DNA of 64,000 nt from Hyphomicrobiales bacterium (GCA_027483945.1 JAIXTM010000014.1:62001-126000); one strand, 5' to 3'. Shown: positions 22,522 to 31,341, numbered from the stretch's first letter. Made by a program: numbers and translations. Notes: generated by a model not told the origin, from the letters alone.

Positions 22522-23394
22522 TCAGGCGTAGCGCTGCGCCAGTTGCGGGTGCCGGTTGAGCAATTCGCGGCGGACCTTCTCCAGCGCGCGGTTCTCGATC
22601 TGACGCACCCGCTCCTTGGAGATGCCGAGCCGCCCGCCCAGCGATTCCAGCGTGACGCTTTCGCTATCGCGCAGGCGCCGTTCCTTGAGGATGCGCAATT
22701 CGCGCTCGTTGAGGACGCGCAGCGCCGAGCGCAGCCAGTTGCGGCGGCGCTCGCCGTCGATCGCTTCGCCCACCGTTTCGTCGGGCAGGGGCGTGTCGTC
22801 CTTCAGGAAATCCATCCGCTCGGCGCCGGATTCGTCCGCGTCGCCCACCGAGACGTTGAGCGACATGTCCGGCCCGGAGAGCCGCGCATCCATGGCCGCC
22901 ACATCCGCCACGGCCACGCCGAGCGCCGTGGCGATCTCGGCATACACGTCCTGGCTCATGCGCTCCTGGCCCTGGCGGGCCAGCTTGGCGCGCAGACGGC
23001 GCAGGTTGAAGAACAGGGCCTTCTGGTTCGAACTCGTCCCGCCGCGCACGATGGACCAGTTGCGCAGGATGTAGTCCTGCATCGAGGCCCGGATCCACCA
23101 GGTCGCGTAGGTCGAGAACCGGACTTCGCGGTCGGGCTCGAACCTGGACGCGGCCTCCAGCAGGCCCACATTGCCTTCCTGGACCAGGTCCGCGGCCGGC
23201 AGGCCGTAATTGCGGAAGCGTCCGGCCATGGCGATGACGAGGCGCATATGGGCGGAGGTCAGGCGATGCAGCGCAGCCTGGTCCCGCTGGTCGCGCCAGC
23301 GCACCGCCAGCGCGCGCTCTTCCTCGCGCTCCAGGAAAGGCGCGCGCATGGCGGCCTTCACGAACTGGCGCTGGGGATCGGCCACGTCGTTCAC
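22522..23394 (-). CDS. rpoH: RNA polymerase sigma factor, RpoH family (RpoH2-like)
   Basis: A heat-shock-type sigma-70 group protein of 290 aa. The RpoH box appears as QKALFFNLRRLRAKL. Region 2 has DLVQEGNVGLLEAASRFEPDREVRFSTYATWWIRASMQDYILRNW, and region 4 ends with LGISKERVRQIENRALEKVR. I start it at GTG 23394 (MNDVADPQRQF), seven bases after AGGGAG. The family directs chaperone and protease genes under stress; alphaproteobacteria often carry two copies, the second under the general stress regulator. Which copy this is cannot be proved here. Confidence 0.93.
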   Translation of the reverse strand: MNDVADPQRQFVKAAMRAPFLEREEERALAVRWRDQRDQAALHRLTSAHMRLVIAMAGRFRNYGLPAADLVQEGNVGLLEAASRFEPDREVRFSTYATWWIRASMQDYILRNWSIVRGGTSSNQKALFFNLRRLRAKLARQGQERMSQDVYAEIATALGVAVADVAAMDARLSGPDMSLNVSVGDADESGAERMDFLKDDTPLPDETVGEAIDGERRRNWLRSALRVLNERELRILKERRLRDSESVTLESLGGRLGISKERVRQIENRALEKVRRELLNRHPQLAQRYA

Positions 23395-23483
23395 TGCGCT
23401 ACTCCCTGTCGGCCGGAGCGGAGCGACCGCTTCGTCTGTCTCTACGCCGCTGCGATCCCACCGGATCACGTGCGGCCTGTCGT

Positions 23484-23510
23484 CAATCGACCGGGGAGAC
23501 AGGAAGTTCC
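23484..23510 (-). promoter_or_regulatory. Candidate EcfG-type promoter for the rpoH-like gene
   Basis: On the minus strand GGAAC (23510-23506), a 16-base spacer and CGATTG (23489-23484), about 90 bases ahead of the GTG. The alphaproteobacterial general-stress sigma EcfG recognises GGAAC-N16/17-CGTT, so the -35 is exact and the -10 has one mismatch. Confidence 0.45.
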
Positions 23511-23547
23511 GCCCGCGTTAGCTTTCGCCGACACGCAGGAGGCCAGG

Positions 23548-24411
23548 ATGAAGCTTCGACAGGACGTGATCGCCCTCTACGACGAGTACACGCACAAGCC
23601 GCTGCCGCGGCGCGTCTTTCTGGAACGGCTCGGCCTGCTCATGGGGTCGGCCGCCGGCGCGCAGGCGGCGCTGGCGGTGCTGGAACCCGATTATGCCCGC
23701 GCCGCCATCGTCGCCGAGAACGACCCGCGGATCCGGACCTCGGCCTTCGCCGAGACGCGCGACGGGGTCGAACTGAAGGGCTACCTTGCCGCCCCCGCCG
23801 CCGGCGGCAAGGCGCCGGCGGTCCTCGTCATCCACGAGAACCGCGGACTCAACCCCCATATCCAGGACGTGACGCGCCGGATGGCGGCGGACGGCTTCCT
23901 GGCCCTCGGCCTCGACTTCCTGACGCCCCTCGGCGGCACGCCAGCCGATCCCGACGCGGCGCGCGACATGTTCACGCGGCTCGACCGGGCGCGGGTCGTC
24001 GCTCAGGGCCGCGCGGCCTTGAGCGCCCTGAAGGCCCATGCCAGCGGCAACGGCAAGGCCGGCGCCGTCGGCTTCTGCTGGGGCGGCGGCACGGTCAATA
24101 TCCTGGCCGTGGAGGCGCCCGAACTGGACGCGGGCGTCGTCTATTACGGCATGTCGCCGCCGACCGAGCAGGTCGCGCGGATCAAGGCGCCGCTCCTGCT
24201 GCAATATGGCGGGCTCGATACCCGCATCAATGCCGGCGTTCCGGCCTACGAGGCGGCGCTGAAGGCCGCCGGCGTGCGTCACACCGTTCACATCTACGAG
24301 GGCGCCAACCACGCCTTCAACAACGATACCAGCGCCGAGCGCTATGACGCGAAGGTCGCGGCGACCGCCTGGGAGCGGACCGTCGCCTTCTTCCGCAAGG
24401 AGCTCGCCTGA
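23548..24411 (+). CDS. Dienelactone hydrolase-family protein, Tat-like N-terminus
   Basis: 287 aa alpha/beta hydrolase. Nucleophile Cys in GFCWGG, acid in GGLDTRIN and His in GANHAF complete the dienelactone hydrolase-type triad; the Glu of IHENRGL is also characteristic. Residues 20-45 (PRRVFLERLGLLMGSAAGAQAAL) carry a twin-arginine-like motif ahead of a hydrophobic stretch, as in a family subgroup possibly exported. Substrate unknown. Good RBS (AGGAGG) before ATG 23548, divergent from the sigma factor gene. Confidence 0.88.
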   Translation: MKLRQDVIALYDEYTHKPLPRRVFLERLGLLMGSAAGAQAALAVLEPDYARAAIVAENDPRIRTSAFAETRDGVELKGYLAAPAAGGKAPAVLVIHENRGLNPHIQDVTRRMAADGFLALGLDFLTPLGGTPADPDAARDMFTRLDRARVVAQGRAALSALKAHASGNGKAGAVGFCWGGGTVNILAVEAPELDAGVVYYGMSPPTEQVARIKAPLLLQYGGLDTRINAGVPAYEAALKAAGVRHTVHIYEGANHAFNNDTSAERYDAKVAATAWERTVAFFRKELA

Positions 24412-24437
24412 CCGCTACGGGCAGGCCGACACAGCAA

Positions 24438-24463
24438 AAAGCCCGGCATCGCTGCCGGGCTTT
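24438..24463. terminator. Bidirectional terminator between hydrolase and carD
   Basis: Stem AAAGCCCGGCA (24438-24448) and TGCCGGGCTTT (24453-24463) with a 4-base loop. It is followed by T-rich sequence in both directions, and the A-run at 24436-24440 gives a strong T-tract for the leftward carD transcript. Confidence 0.88.
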
Positions 24464-24490
24464 CTCGTTTCTGGCAGAGGGCGAAGCCGA

Positions 24491-25078
24491 TCAGGCCGCC
24501 TCTTCCTGCACGTCGTCCTCGGCCGCCTCCGCCTCGGTCTCCTCGGCGGCACGGCCGCGCTTGGGACCCTTGGCGAGATTCTCCTCGACGAGCTTGGTGG
24601 CTTCCGTCTCGGTGATCCTGTTCACCGCGGCGATCTCGCTGACGATCCGCTCGATGGCGGCCTCGTAGAGCTGGCGCTCCGAATAGGACTGCTCGGGCTG
24701 GGCCTCCGAGCGGTGCAGGTCGCGCACCACCTCGGCCACGGCGATCAGGTCGCCCGAATTGATCTTGGCCTCGTATTCCTGGGCACGGCGTGACCACATG
24801 GTGCGCTTGACGCGGGCGCGGCCGGTCAGCGTGTGCAGCGCCTTCACCACGAGCGCCGGCTCGGAGAGCTTGCGCATGCCGACCGTCGCGGCCTTGGCGG
24901 TGGGCACGCGCAACGTCATCTTGTCCTTCAGGAAACTGATCACGAACAGCTCGAGCTTGAAGCCCGCGACCTCCTGCTCCTCGATCGCGACGATCTCGCC
25001 GACGCCGTGGGCGGGATAGACGATCGCTTCGCCGGTCTTGAAGCCTTGACGCGTGACAGTCTTCTTGGGGCTCGACAT
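24491..25078 (-). CDS. carD: CarD/CdnL-family RNA polymerase-binding regulator
   Basis: 195 aa. N-terminal Tudor-like RNAP-interaction domain (FKTGEAIVYPAHGVGEIVAIEEQEVAG) and a helical DNA-binding half with the conserved tryptophan in KRTMWSRRAQEYEAKI. The protein stabilises open complexes at rRNA and growth promoters in related bacteria. The C-terminal 25 residues are an acidic tail (EETEAEAAEDDVQEEAA), typical of rhizobial homologues. It lies beside fdxA, a conserved alphaproteobacterial arrangement. Confidence 0.95.
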   Translation of the reverse strand: MSSPKKTVTRQGFKTGEAIVYPAHGVGEIVAIEEQEVAGFKLELFVISFLKDKMTLRVPTAKAATVGMRKLSEPALVVKALHTLTGRARVKRTMWSRRAQEYEAKINSGDLIAVAEVVRDLHRSEAQPEQSYSERQLYEAAIERIVSEIAAVNRITETEATKLVEENLAKGPKRGRAAEETEAEAAEDDVQEEAA

Positions 25079-25437
25079 ACCTGCTCGACTCCTGGCCTCT
25101 CGTCCGCCTGGGCGGCGGACCGGATTTGAGCCGGGAACGCCCGGCTCTCCTCATGAATGGGCCCCCCGCTCGATGCGGAGGCGCGGATGAAGGCGAAGTC
25201 CACGGTTGCGGCGACGACCCAGACGCCGGAATCCGGCGTTCGATCGACGCTGCCGACGGCTGGCACTCGTGGGTTGATGAGCGCTGCCGGATCGATAAAG
25301 CCGGCGCGCACCGGACGGACTTGACCTCGGGGAAGTGTATATCACAAAACCCCAAGCGAATCAAAGGCAGCCGCCACGGCCCGGGATCGAGCGTTACGCC
25401 GCCGTCCCGCTTCCGACGAGCCTGCCCGGCGGCGCGC
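25079..25437. other. Long intergenic region carD-fdxA
   Basis: About 360 bases without a credible gene. It contains the carD promoter candidate and the possible 250-nt carD leader. Short open frames here are arginine/proline-rich artefacts. I see no terminator hairpin with a T-run for fdxA. Confidence 0.6.
25336..25364 (-). promoter_or_regulatory. Candidate sigma-70 promoter for carD
   Basis: On the minus strand TTGATT (25364-25359), a 17-base spacer and TATACA (25341-25336). The AT-rich patch stands out in GC-rich surroundings. Transcription starting near 25329 would give a leader of about 250 nt before carD. Confidence 0.55.
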
Positions 25438-25773
25438 TCAGTCGCCTTCGCCCGGCTCCGGCGAGAAGAGTTCGAGCTTGCCGGGCTGGCCGTCGAACGC
25501 CTTGGCGTCCGCCGGCGCGTCCTTCTTCTGCGTGATGTTCGGCCAGGTCTTGGCATATTCGGCGTTGAGCTTCAGCCAGCTCTCCAGGCCCGGCTCGGTG
25601 TCCGGCTTGATGGCCTCCGCCGGGCATTCCGGCTCGCAGACGCCGCAATCGATGCATTCGTCCGGATGGATGACGAGCATGTTCTCGCCCTCGTAGAAGC
25701 AATCCACGGGGCAGACCTCGACGCAGTCCATGTACTTGCACTTGATGCAATTCTCAGTGACGACGTAGGTCAT
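25438..25773 (-). CDS. fdxA: 7Fe ferredoxin FdxA
   Basis: 111 aa low-potential ferredoxin. Cysteines at 9, 12, 17, 21, 25 and 40, 43, 46, 50 match the one [3Fe-4S] plus one [4Fe-4S] Azotobacter FdI type; the long C-terminal tail ([20 protein letters not shown]) is also that of FdxA. It transfers electrons in the cytoplasm to unidentified partners. It lies between the S4 protein and carD on the same strand. Confidence 0.95.
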   Translation of the reverse strand: MTYVVTENCIKCKYMDCVEVCPVDCFYEGENMLVIHPDECIDCGVCEPECPAEAIKPDTEPGLESWLKLNAEYAKTWPNITQKKDAPADAKAFDGQPGKLELFSPEPGEGD

Positions 25774-25943
25774 CCGCGCGCGTCTCCGGACGGGGCGATC
25801 CTGCGCGGGCCGGCCAGCGGCGCGGCACCAATTCGCAGAATCCGTCGGTGGATCATGTCATTGCCGCGCCGGACGCGCGGTCGGCGCTCGTCTAGCCCTT
25901 CGCCGCCGCCCGTGCAAGCGCGTCGCCGTCGCAGGAAGGCGCC

Positions 25944-26270
25944 TCACGGCCGGGGCTCGTCGTCGAGGTCCCGATAGAGAAGCGCGGCGGACGGGGCGCC
26001 CTCCCGGCGCTCCCCGAGGTCCATCACGCTGACCAGCCGCGTCTGGCCCGGCAAGGCGAGCGTGAGCACATGGCCGACACGCACCCGATAGGCCGGATCG
26101 GTGATGCGCCGGCCGTCGATGCGGACGCGGCCCTCTTCCACGTAAGTCGCGGCCAGGGTGCGCGTACGGGCGAAACGGGCGAACCACAGCCATTTATCGA
26201 GGCGGATCCGCGCGGCGGACGCGTCCGGCGCCGCCGCGTCGCGGCTGCCCCTGGCGTCCTTGCGGCTCAC
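25944..26270 (-). CDS. S4-domain RNA-binding protein (HSP15-like)
   Basis: 108 aa starting at GTG 26270, eight bases after the upstream helicase stop. The S4 domain RLDKWLWFARFARTRTLAATYVEEGRVRIDGRR identifies an HSP15/YrfH-like protein that binds RNA, in relatives the 50S subunit with stalled nascent chains. A TTG at 26306 inside the helicase gene is a less likely start. Probably co-transcribed with the helicase. Confidence 0.85.
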   Translation of the reverse strand: MSRKDARGSRDAAAPDASAARIRLDKWLWFARFARTRTLAATYVEEGRVRIDGRRITDPAYRVRVGHVLTLALPGQTRLVSVMDLGERREGAPSAALLYRDLDDEPRP

Positions 26271-26277
26271 GCGGCGC

Positions 26278-29200
26278 TCACCGTTTGCCGTCGTCCTTGG
26301 TCTCAAGCTGCTGCTTCAGCGCGAGAAGCTTGGCGAAGGGCGAGTTCGGGTCCGGCTGGCGCTCGGCCTTGGGCTTCTGGTCGTGGACGAACGGCCGGTC
26401 CGGACGCCCGCGTCCGCCGTCGCGGCGCTCCGGGCGCGGGCCGCGCTGCTCGTTCTGGCGGTCGCCGCGCGCCTCGCGCGGCCGGTCGCCCTGGCGCTTG
26501 TCATCCCGGCGCCGGTCCCCGTCCTGGCGCGGCCGCTGGTCGCGGCCGGGACGGCCTTCCCCGGCACCGCCGCGTCCCTCGGCCCGCTGCCCGGCCTCGC
26601 CCTGCGGCGGGCGGCCGTCGCGCCGGCCCTGCGGCCGGTTGTCGGAGCGGCCATGAGGGCGACCCTGCGGACGGCCCTGGGCATGGTGGTTGCGCCGGTG
26701 CGGCCGCCAGACCTCGATGAGGTCCGGCTCGGCGGGAGCCGTCTCTCCGGCGGCTTCCGCGACGGAATTGCCGGCGGCGGCCAGGTCAGCGGCCGGCTCT
26801 GCAGGAGCCTCGTCAGCGGCCGGCTCGGGGGCGGCTTCGGCCGGAGCTTCAGCGACGGGCTCGGCTGGCACGTCGTCCGATGCCGGTGCAGCCTCCTGCG
26901 GCGCGGCCTCGGCCGACGCCTCGTCGGATTGCGGCTCCTCGGACGGCAGCCGCTCGGGTTGCGGCCGCTCGGACTTCGGCTCTGCGGCGGCAGGCTCCGC
27001 TGCCTCCTGCACGGCCGATCCCTCGCCCTCGCCCTCGGTCGGGGCCCTGACCGGTGCGGACGGCGCCAGCGGCACGATCGGCTTGGTGATGGCCGGGCCA
27101 GGTCGGCGGTCGAGCACGTAGCCGAGGCTCTTCAGGATCGCGGCGAAATCCTCGCCGGCGCAGCCCGCGAGCGAGGTCATCGCCACCGTGACGACGAAGC
27201 CGTCATTGTCGGCGGCGCCCGCCGGCGGCTCGCCGGGCGTCGTACCGGGCCGGTACTGGATCGCCGGCCGGATCAGGTCCGCCAGCCGCTCCAGGATATC
27301 GACCCGGATGGCGCGATTGCCGCAGACGCGGAAGCCCGCGGCCCGGTAGAGGCCCTTGTCGATCTCCGCATCCACCGCGATCGAGGTCCGCCCGGACGCG
27401 GCGAGGCTCGGCAGTTCGTCGAGACCCTTCATGCCCGGCTCGCCATGCTTGAGCGCATAGAGCTGGCAGGCCAGGGCCCGCGGCGCGGGCTTCAGCAGGG
27501 CCGGGAGATAGAGATGATAGGCGCCGAAGCGCACGCCGTGCTGGCGCAGGGCGGCGCGAGCGGTCTGGTCGAGGCCCTTCACGTCATCCGCGACCCGCGT
27601 CCGGTCGAGGACGCCGAGCGCCTCGGCGAGCTGGAACGCGATGCCGCGCGCCACACCGGCCAGGTCCGGCGGGTTCTCCAGCACCATGAGCGGGCCCAGC
27701 AGCTTGCCGATCCGCGCCGCGATCCAGGCATGGGCGCGGTTCTCCACCTTGTCCCGGGCGGCGCCCGTGAGCTGCTCGTCGGCGAGCAGGCGGATGCGCG
27801 GCGACAGGGCCTTCTCGCCGGGAATGAGCTTGCCCAGGGCCTCGCCGTTCCAGCGCAGCGTGCCGTCCGTGGAGAGCACGAAGGCCTCGTCGCCGGCTTC
27901 CGCCACGCGGTCCGCGCGCTTCTCAATCTCGCCGGCGAGAGCCTTGGCGGCCGCCGCGCGAAGGGCCTTGTCCTCGGCGCTGTCGCCGCGGATATCGGGC
28001 GCGAACTGGAAGCCGTGAAGCGTGCCGACATGCTGGCCCGCGACGAGGACGTCGCCGGTCGCCTGAATTTCCGCCTCAAGCATTCCGTTCTCTCTGAGCC
28101 GCCGCATCAATACGCTCGTCCGGCGGTCCACGAAGCGCTGGGCGAGCCGTTCGTGGAGGGCGTCGGACAGATTGTCCTCTACCTGACGGGCGACGCCCTG
28201 CCAATGCTCGGGATCGGCCAGCCAATCGGTGCGGTTGGCCACGAAGGTCCAGGTCCGCACCTGCGCGATCCGGGCCGACAACGTGTCGATGTCGCCGTCG
28301 ATCCGGTCCACATGGGCGATCTGCCGCGCGAACCAGTCCTCCGGGATGCGCCGGTCCTGCATCAGGAACCGGTACAGCGTCGCCACCAGGTCCGCATGGG
28401 CGGCGGGCGCCACCTTGCGGTAGTCGGGAACCTGCGCGACCTCCCAGAGACGCTCCACCGCCGTCAGCCCCCGCGCTAGCCGGCGGATGTCCTCGTCCTT
28501 GAGCGCCGCCTCCAGGGAGAGCTCGTCGTCGGCCAAAGGCGCGCGCGTCAGGCCGGGCTCGGCGGGCGTGCGCGCCAGGCTCACCTGCAGCGCGGCGACC
28601 GACGAGAAATCGAGGTCCGGATTGCGCCATTGCAGCATCCTGACCGGCTCGAAGGCATGGTCCTCCAGCCGCTCCACCAGCTCGGCGTCCAGCGGCGGGC
28701 ACCGCCCGGTCGTGCCGAACGTGCCGTCGGTGAGGTAGCGCCCCGCCCGGCCGGCGATCTGGCCCATCTCGGCGGGCGTCAGGTGCCGGTATTTCAGGCC
28801 GTCGAACTTGCGGTCGGCCGCGAAGGCGACGTGCTCGACATCGAGGTTGAGCCCCATCCCGATCGCGTCGGTGGCGATGAGGTAATCGACGTCGCCGTTC
28901 TGGTAGAGCGCGACCTGGGCGTTGCGCGTGCGCGGCGACAGGGCGCCCAGCACCACGGCCGCCCCGCCCTTCTGCCGCCGCACCAGTTCCGCAATGGCAT
29001 AGACCTCGTCGGCGGAGAAGGCGACGATGGCCGAGCGGCGCGGCAGGCGCGTGATCTTCTTCTCGCCCGCGAAAGTCAGCTTGGACAGGCGGGGCCGCGA
29101 CACGACATGGGCGCCGGGCAGGAGTGCGTCCACCAGCGGCTTCATCGTGGAGGCGCCGATGACCAGGGTCTCGGCCGTGCCGCGCTGGTTGAGGAACCGG

Positions 29201-29553
29201 TCGGTGAAGACGTGGCCCCGGTCCATGTCCGCGGCGAGCTGGATCTCGTCGATGGCGACGAACTCCACCGAGACCTCCCGCGGCATCGCCTCCACGGTGG
29301 CGATCCAGTAGCGGGCGCCGGGCGGCTTGATCTTCTCCTCGCCGGTGACGAGCGCCACGGCGTCGGCGCCGACCCGGTCCACCACGCGGTTATAAACCTC
29401 GCGCGCGAGCAGCCGCAGCGGCAGGCCGATCATGCCGCTGGCATGGCCGAGCATGCGCTCGATGGCGAGATGGGTCTTGCCCGTATTGGTGGGCCCGAGC
29501 ACCGCGGTGACGCCGCGGGCGCGGACCTGGGCAGGAAGGGAACGGCGGAACAT
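26278..29553 (-). CDS. SUV3-like superfamily-2 RNA helicase with long charged tail
   Basis: 1091 aa. The N-terminal helicase has GPTNTGKT (20-27), DEIQ in FVAIDEIQLAAD and MGQIAGRAGR, the features of the mitochondrial SUV3 (RNA degradosome) family and its alphaproteobacterial homologues. A middle domain continues to about 830. The last 250 residues are low complexity: an acidic Ala/Glu/Pro part (repeats such as EAPAEAAPEPAADEAPAEP) followed by an Arg/Gly/Asp-rich basic part like an RGG tail, and a short conserved end (NSPFAKLLALKQQLE). Such tails suggest RNA binding. Operon with the S4 protein. Confidence 0.9.
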   Translation of the reverse strand: MFRRSLPAQVRARGVTAVLGPTNTGKTHLAIERMLGHASGMIGLPLRLLAREVYNRVVDRVGADAVALVTGEEKIKPPGARYWIATVEAMPREVSVEFVAIDEIQLAADMDRGHVFTDRFLNQRGTAETLVIGASTMKPLVDALLPGAHVVSRPRLSKLTFAGEKKITRLPRRSAIVAFSADEVYAIAELVRRQKGGAAVVLGALSPRTRNAQVALYQNGDVDYLIATDAIGMGLNLDVEHVAFAADRKFDGLKYRHLTPAEMGQIAGRAGRYLTDGTFGTTGRCPPLDAELVERLEDHAFEPVRMLQWRNPDLDFSSVAALQVSLARTPAEPGLTRAPLADDELSLEAALKDEDIRRLARGLTAVERLWEVAQVPDYRKVAPAAHADLVATLYRFLMQDRRIPEDWFARQIAHVDRIDGDIDTLSARIAQVRTWTFVANRTDWLADPEHWQGVARQVEDNLSDALHERLAQRFVDRRTSVLMRRLRENGMLEAEIQATGDVLVAGQHVGTLHGFQFAPDIRGDSAEDKALRAAAAKALAGEIEKRADRVAEAGDEAFVLSTDGTLRWNGEALGKLIPGEKALSPRIRLLADEQLTGAARDKVENRAHAWIAARIGKLLGPLMVLENPPDLAGVARGIAFQLAEALGVLDRTRVADDVKGLDQTARAALRQHGVRFGAYHLYLPALLKPAPRALACQLYALKHGEPGMKGLDELPSLAASGRTSIAVDAEIDKGLYRAAGFRVCGNRAIRVDILERLADLIRPAIQYRPGTTPGEPPAGAADNDGFVVTVAMTSLAGCAGEDFAAILKSLGYVLDRRPGPAITKPIVPLAPSAPVRAPTEGEGEGSAVQEAAEPAAAEPKSERPQPERLPSEEPQSDEASAEAAPQEAAPASDDVPAEPVAEAPAEAAPEPAADEAPAEPAADLAAAGNSVAEAAGETAPAEPDLIEVWRPHRRNHHAQGRPQGRPHGRSDNRPQGRRDGRPPQGEAGQRAEGRGGAGEGRPGRDQRPRQDGDRRRDDKRQGDRPREARGDRQNEQRGPRPERRDGGRGRPDRPFVHDQKPKAERQPDPNSPFAKLLALKQQLETKDDGKR

Positions 29554-29618
29554 GGCGGGTCCGGGCGGAGGGATCCCCGCTCTAGCATATCGGCGGAAGG
29601 CGCGAGGGCCTTATGCCG

Positions 29619-30473
29619 TCAATTGCCGAAGGAAGCCGGCTCGGGCGCCGGGTCGAGCTCGGGCGCCGCCGCTCCGTCCACCGAGAAGCGCGTGGCTTCC
29701 ATCACGGTCGTGCCGATCATCGTGCGGATCGAGATGCGGTAGGGCATGAAGATGCGGGAATTGCCGACCGGCGCGAGCCAGGCCTCCAGGTCCCGGTTCT
29801 CCATCATGAACTTCACCGCCGGGCGCGTCGGCCGGTGGCCGGCGATCGGCACGTAGCGCGCCTTGCAGACGGCGACGTCGCCGGAATAGCCGGCGGCCTT
29901 CACCGTGCGGGTGCCGGAATAGGAAAGGACGAGGTTGAAGCGCGAGGCGCCGTCGAAGACCGGGATCGTGCGGTTGCAGACGGCCGGATCCTTCGGCCCG
30001 GCGCGGCCGGGCACCGGCATGAGCAGCGCGCCCATCGGGTCGAGGATGCCGCGCTTGTGGCTGTCCTTCACCGGCACGCGGTCCGGGCGCTCCTCCAGCG
30101 GCGGCACGATCTCGACCGCCTGCACGGCATTGCCCGCGACCGCCATGCGCACGGTGCGGCTGTCGTCGGAGGCCTGCGAGGTCACCGCGAAAGTGGAGGG
30201 CGAGACGCGCCCGCCGGCGAGCGTGCCGGTCGCGGTGGCGGAGCCCTTGCCGCCGGTCACGGCGCCGACGAGCCCGTTGAGCTTGGCCTGCATGGCGAGA
30301 TCGTAGCGGTTCGCCTCGACCTTGGCCTGCAGGTTGGCGGTGCCGATGGAGAGGCCGATCAGGGAGATGGAATATTGCGCATCCACCGTGGCGGCCATGG
30401 CCGGGCCGGTGCATGCAAGAGCCGCGGCCGCTACGGCAGCGCGCACCCGCCATGTCCCTCGATCAGCGATCAT
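29619..30473 (-). CDS. DUF3108-family secreted protein
   Basis: 284 aa with a Sec signal (VRAAVAAAALACTGPAMA, cleaved near residue 27). The mature part is a beta-rich DUF3108 domain (AQYSISLIGLSIGTANLQAKVEANRYDLAMQAKLNGLV; C-terminal MMENRDLEAWLAPVGNSRIFMPYRISI). Periplasmic protein of unknown function, common in Alphaproteobacteria beside rpmB. Start at ATG 30473 gives the signal peptide. Confidence 0.87.
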   Translation of the reverse strand: MIADRGTWRVRAAVAAAALACTGPAMAATVDAQYSISLIGLSIGTANLQAKVEANRYDLAMQAKLNGLVGAVTGGKGSATATGTLAGGRVSPSTFAVTSQASDDSRTVRMAVAGNAVQAVEIVPPLEERPDRVPVKDSHKRGILDPMGALLMPVPGRAGPKDPAVCNRTIPVFDGASRFNLVLSYSGTRTVKAAGYSGDVAVCKARYVPIAGHRPTRPAVKFMMENRDLEAWLAPVGNSRIFMPYRISIRTMIGTTVMEATRFSVDGAAAPELDPAPEPASFGN

Positions 30474-30597
30474 CGCCAGCCGCTCCGCGATTCGGATTGT
30501 CCCCGCACTATAGCTGCGTTCGGAATCGGCCGATATCGTGGCGCGGCGAAGCGGCTCGCGCTTGCGTGAACGGGGTTTGGCCCGCGGCTCTAAGTCC

Positions 30598-30626
30598 TTG
30601 ACGGGGACGGCCCGCCTCTCTATACG
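30598..30626 (+). promoter_or_regulatory. Sigma-70 promoter of rpmB
   Basis: TTGACG (30598-30603), a 17-base spacer and TATACG (30621-30626). Transcription from about 30633 would give an 86-nt leader before rpmB. Confidence 0.7.
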
Positions 30627-30718
30627 ACCGCGACTTAATCCGAACACCTGCGGTGTCGGCGCCCGGCAAGTCGTGCCGGCTTGTCGTCGTTTCGCGGGCC
30701 AGAACAAGGACGTCGCAG

Positions 30719-31006
30719 ATGGCGCGCCGTTGCGAACTCACCGGCAAGGCGGTCCAGTCGGGCCACCTCGTCAGCCACTCCAACCGCAAGACGAAGCGCA
30801 AGTTCCTGCCGAACCTGTGCAGCGTCACGCTGCAGTCCGACGCGCTCGGCCGCGCGGTGCGCCTGCGCATCGCCGCCTCCGCCCTGCGCTCGGTCGAGCA
30901 TCGCGGCGGTCTCGACGCGTTCCTGGCCAAGGCCGCCGAAGGCGACCTGTCGCAGAACGCGCGCGTCCTGAAGCGCGAGATCGAGAAGAAGGCCGCCGCG
31001 AACTGA
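30719..31006 (+). CDS. rpmB: 50S ribosomal protein L28
   Basis: 95 aa, with [20 protein letters not shown] and [16 protein letters not shown] matching L28 throughout. The C-terminal extension ([26 protein letters not shown]) is normal for Alphaproteobacteria. AAGGA lies upstream of ATG 30719, and the gene is followed by its own terminator. Confidence 0.97.
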   Translation: MARRCELTGKAVQSGHLVSHSNRKTKRKFLPNLCSVTLQSDALGRAVRLRIAASALRSVEHRGGLDAFLAKAAEGDLSQNARVLKREIEKKAAAN

Positions 31007-31035
31007 TCGCGCGGACCTGATCTGTCGATGACGGG

Positions 31036-31061
31036 AAAGCGGCCTTCCGGGCCGCTTTTTT
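31036..31061 (+). terminator. rpmB terminator
   Basis: AAGCGGCC, loop TTCCG, then GGCCGCTT continuing into six T residues; located 30 bases after the rpmB stop. Confidence 0.92.
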
Positions 31062-31106
31062 GTTGGCTGACGCAGACTGGCCCAGCAAGGAAAAGCAGGA
31101 CGACGC

Positions 31107-31222
31107 CTCGTCCTTCGAGGCCGCCGCTGCGCGGCGTCACCTCAGGATGAGGCTTCTGCAAGCGCCACGACCTTTGCAACGGTCCTCATGCTGAGGTGCG
31201 AGCGAAGCGAGCCTCGAAGCAC
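31107..31222. repeat. Dispersed palindromic repeat, rhizobial type
   Basis: Left arm 31107-31152 contains CTCGTCCTTCGAGGC and CCTCAGGATGAGG; right arm 31183-31222 contains CCTCATGCTGAGG and GCGAGCCTCGAAGCACG, an inverted and slightly diverged copy. The connecting 30 bases are unique. Elements of this appearance occur in many copies in intergenic DNA of Hyphomicrobiales. It lies between convergent genes. Confidence 0.75.
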
Positions 31223-31245
31223 GTAGAGCGTCGACACGGCCGCCG

Positions 31246-31341
31246 ATCCCTCCCATACATGGGAGGGTGGCGCGAAGCGCCGGGTGGGCCCACCCGTCCG
31301 GCGCTGGCGCGCCGTCCACCCTCCCCTAGCGGGGAGGGATC
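31246..31341. repeat. Second intergenic palindromic repeat
   Basis: ATCCCTCCC at 31246 and GGGAGGGAT at 31341 bound an element with internal inverted parts: GGCGCGAAGCGCC, GGGTGGGCCCACCC and CCCTCCCCTAGCGGGGAGGG. A hairpin-rich element of a kind repeated in related genomes; it could act as a transcript-end structure. Confidence 0.72.
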
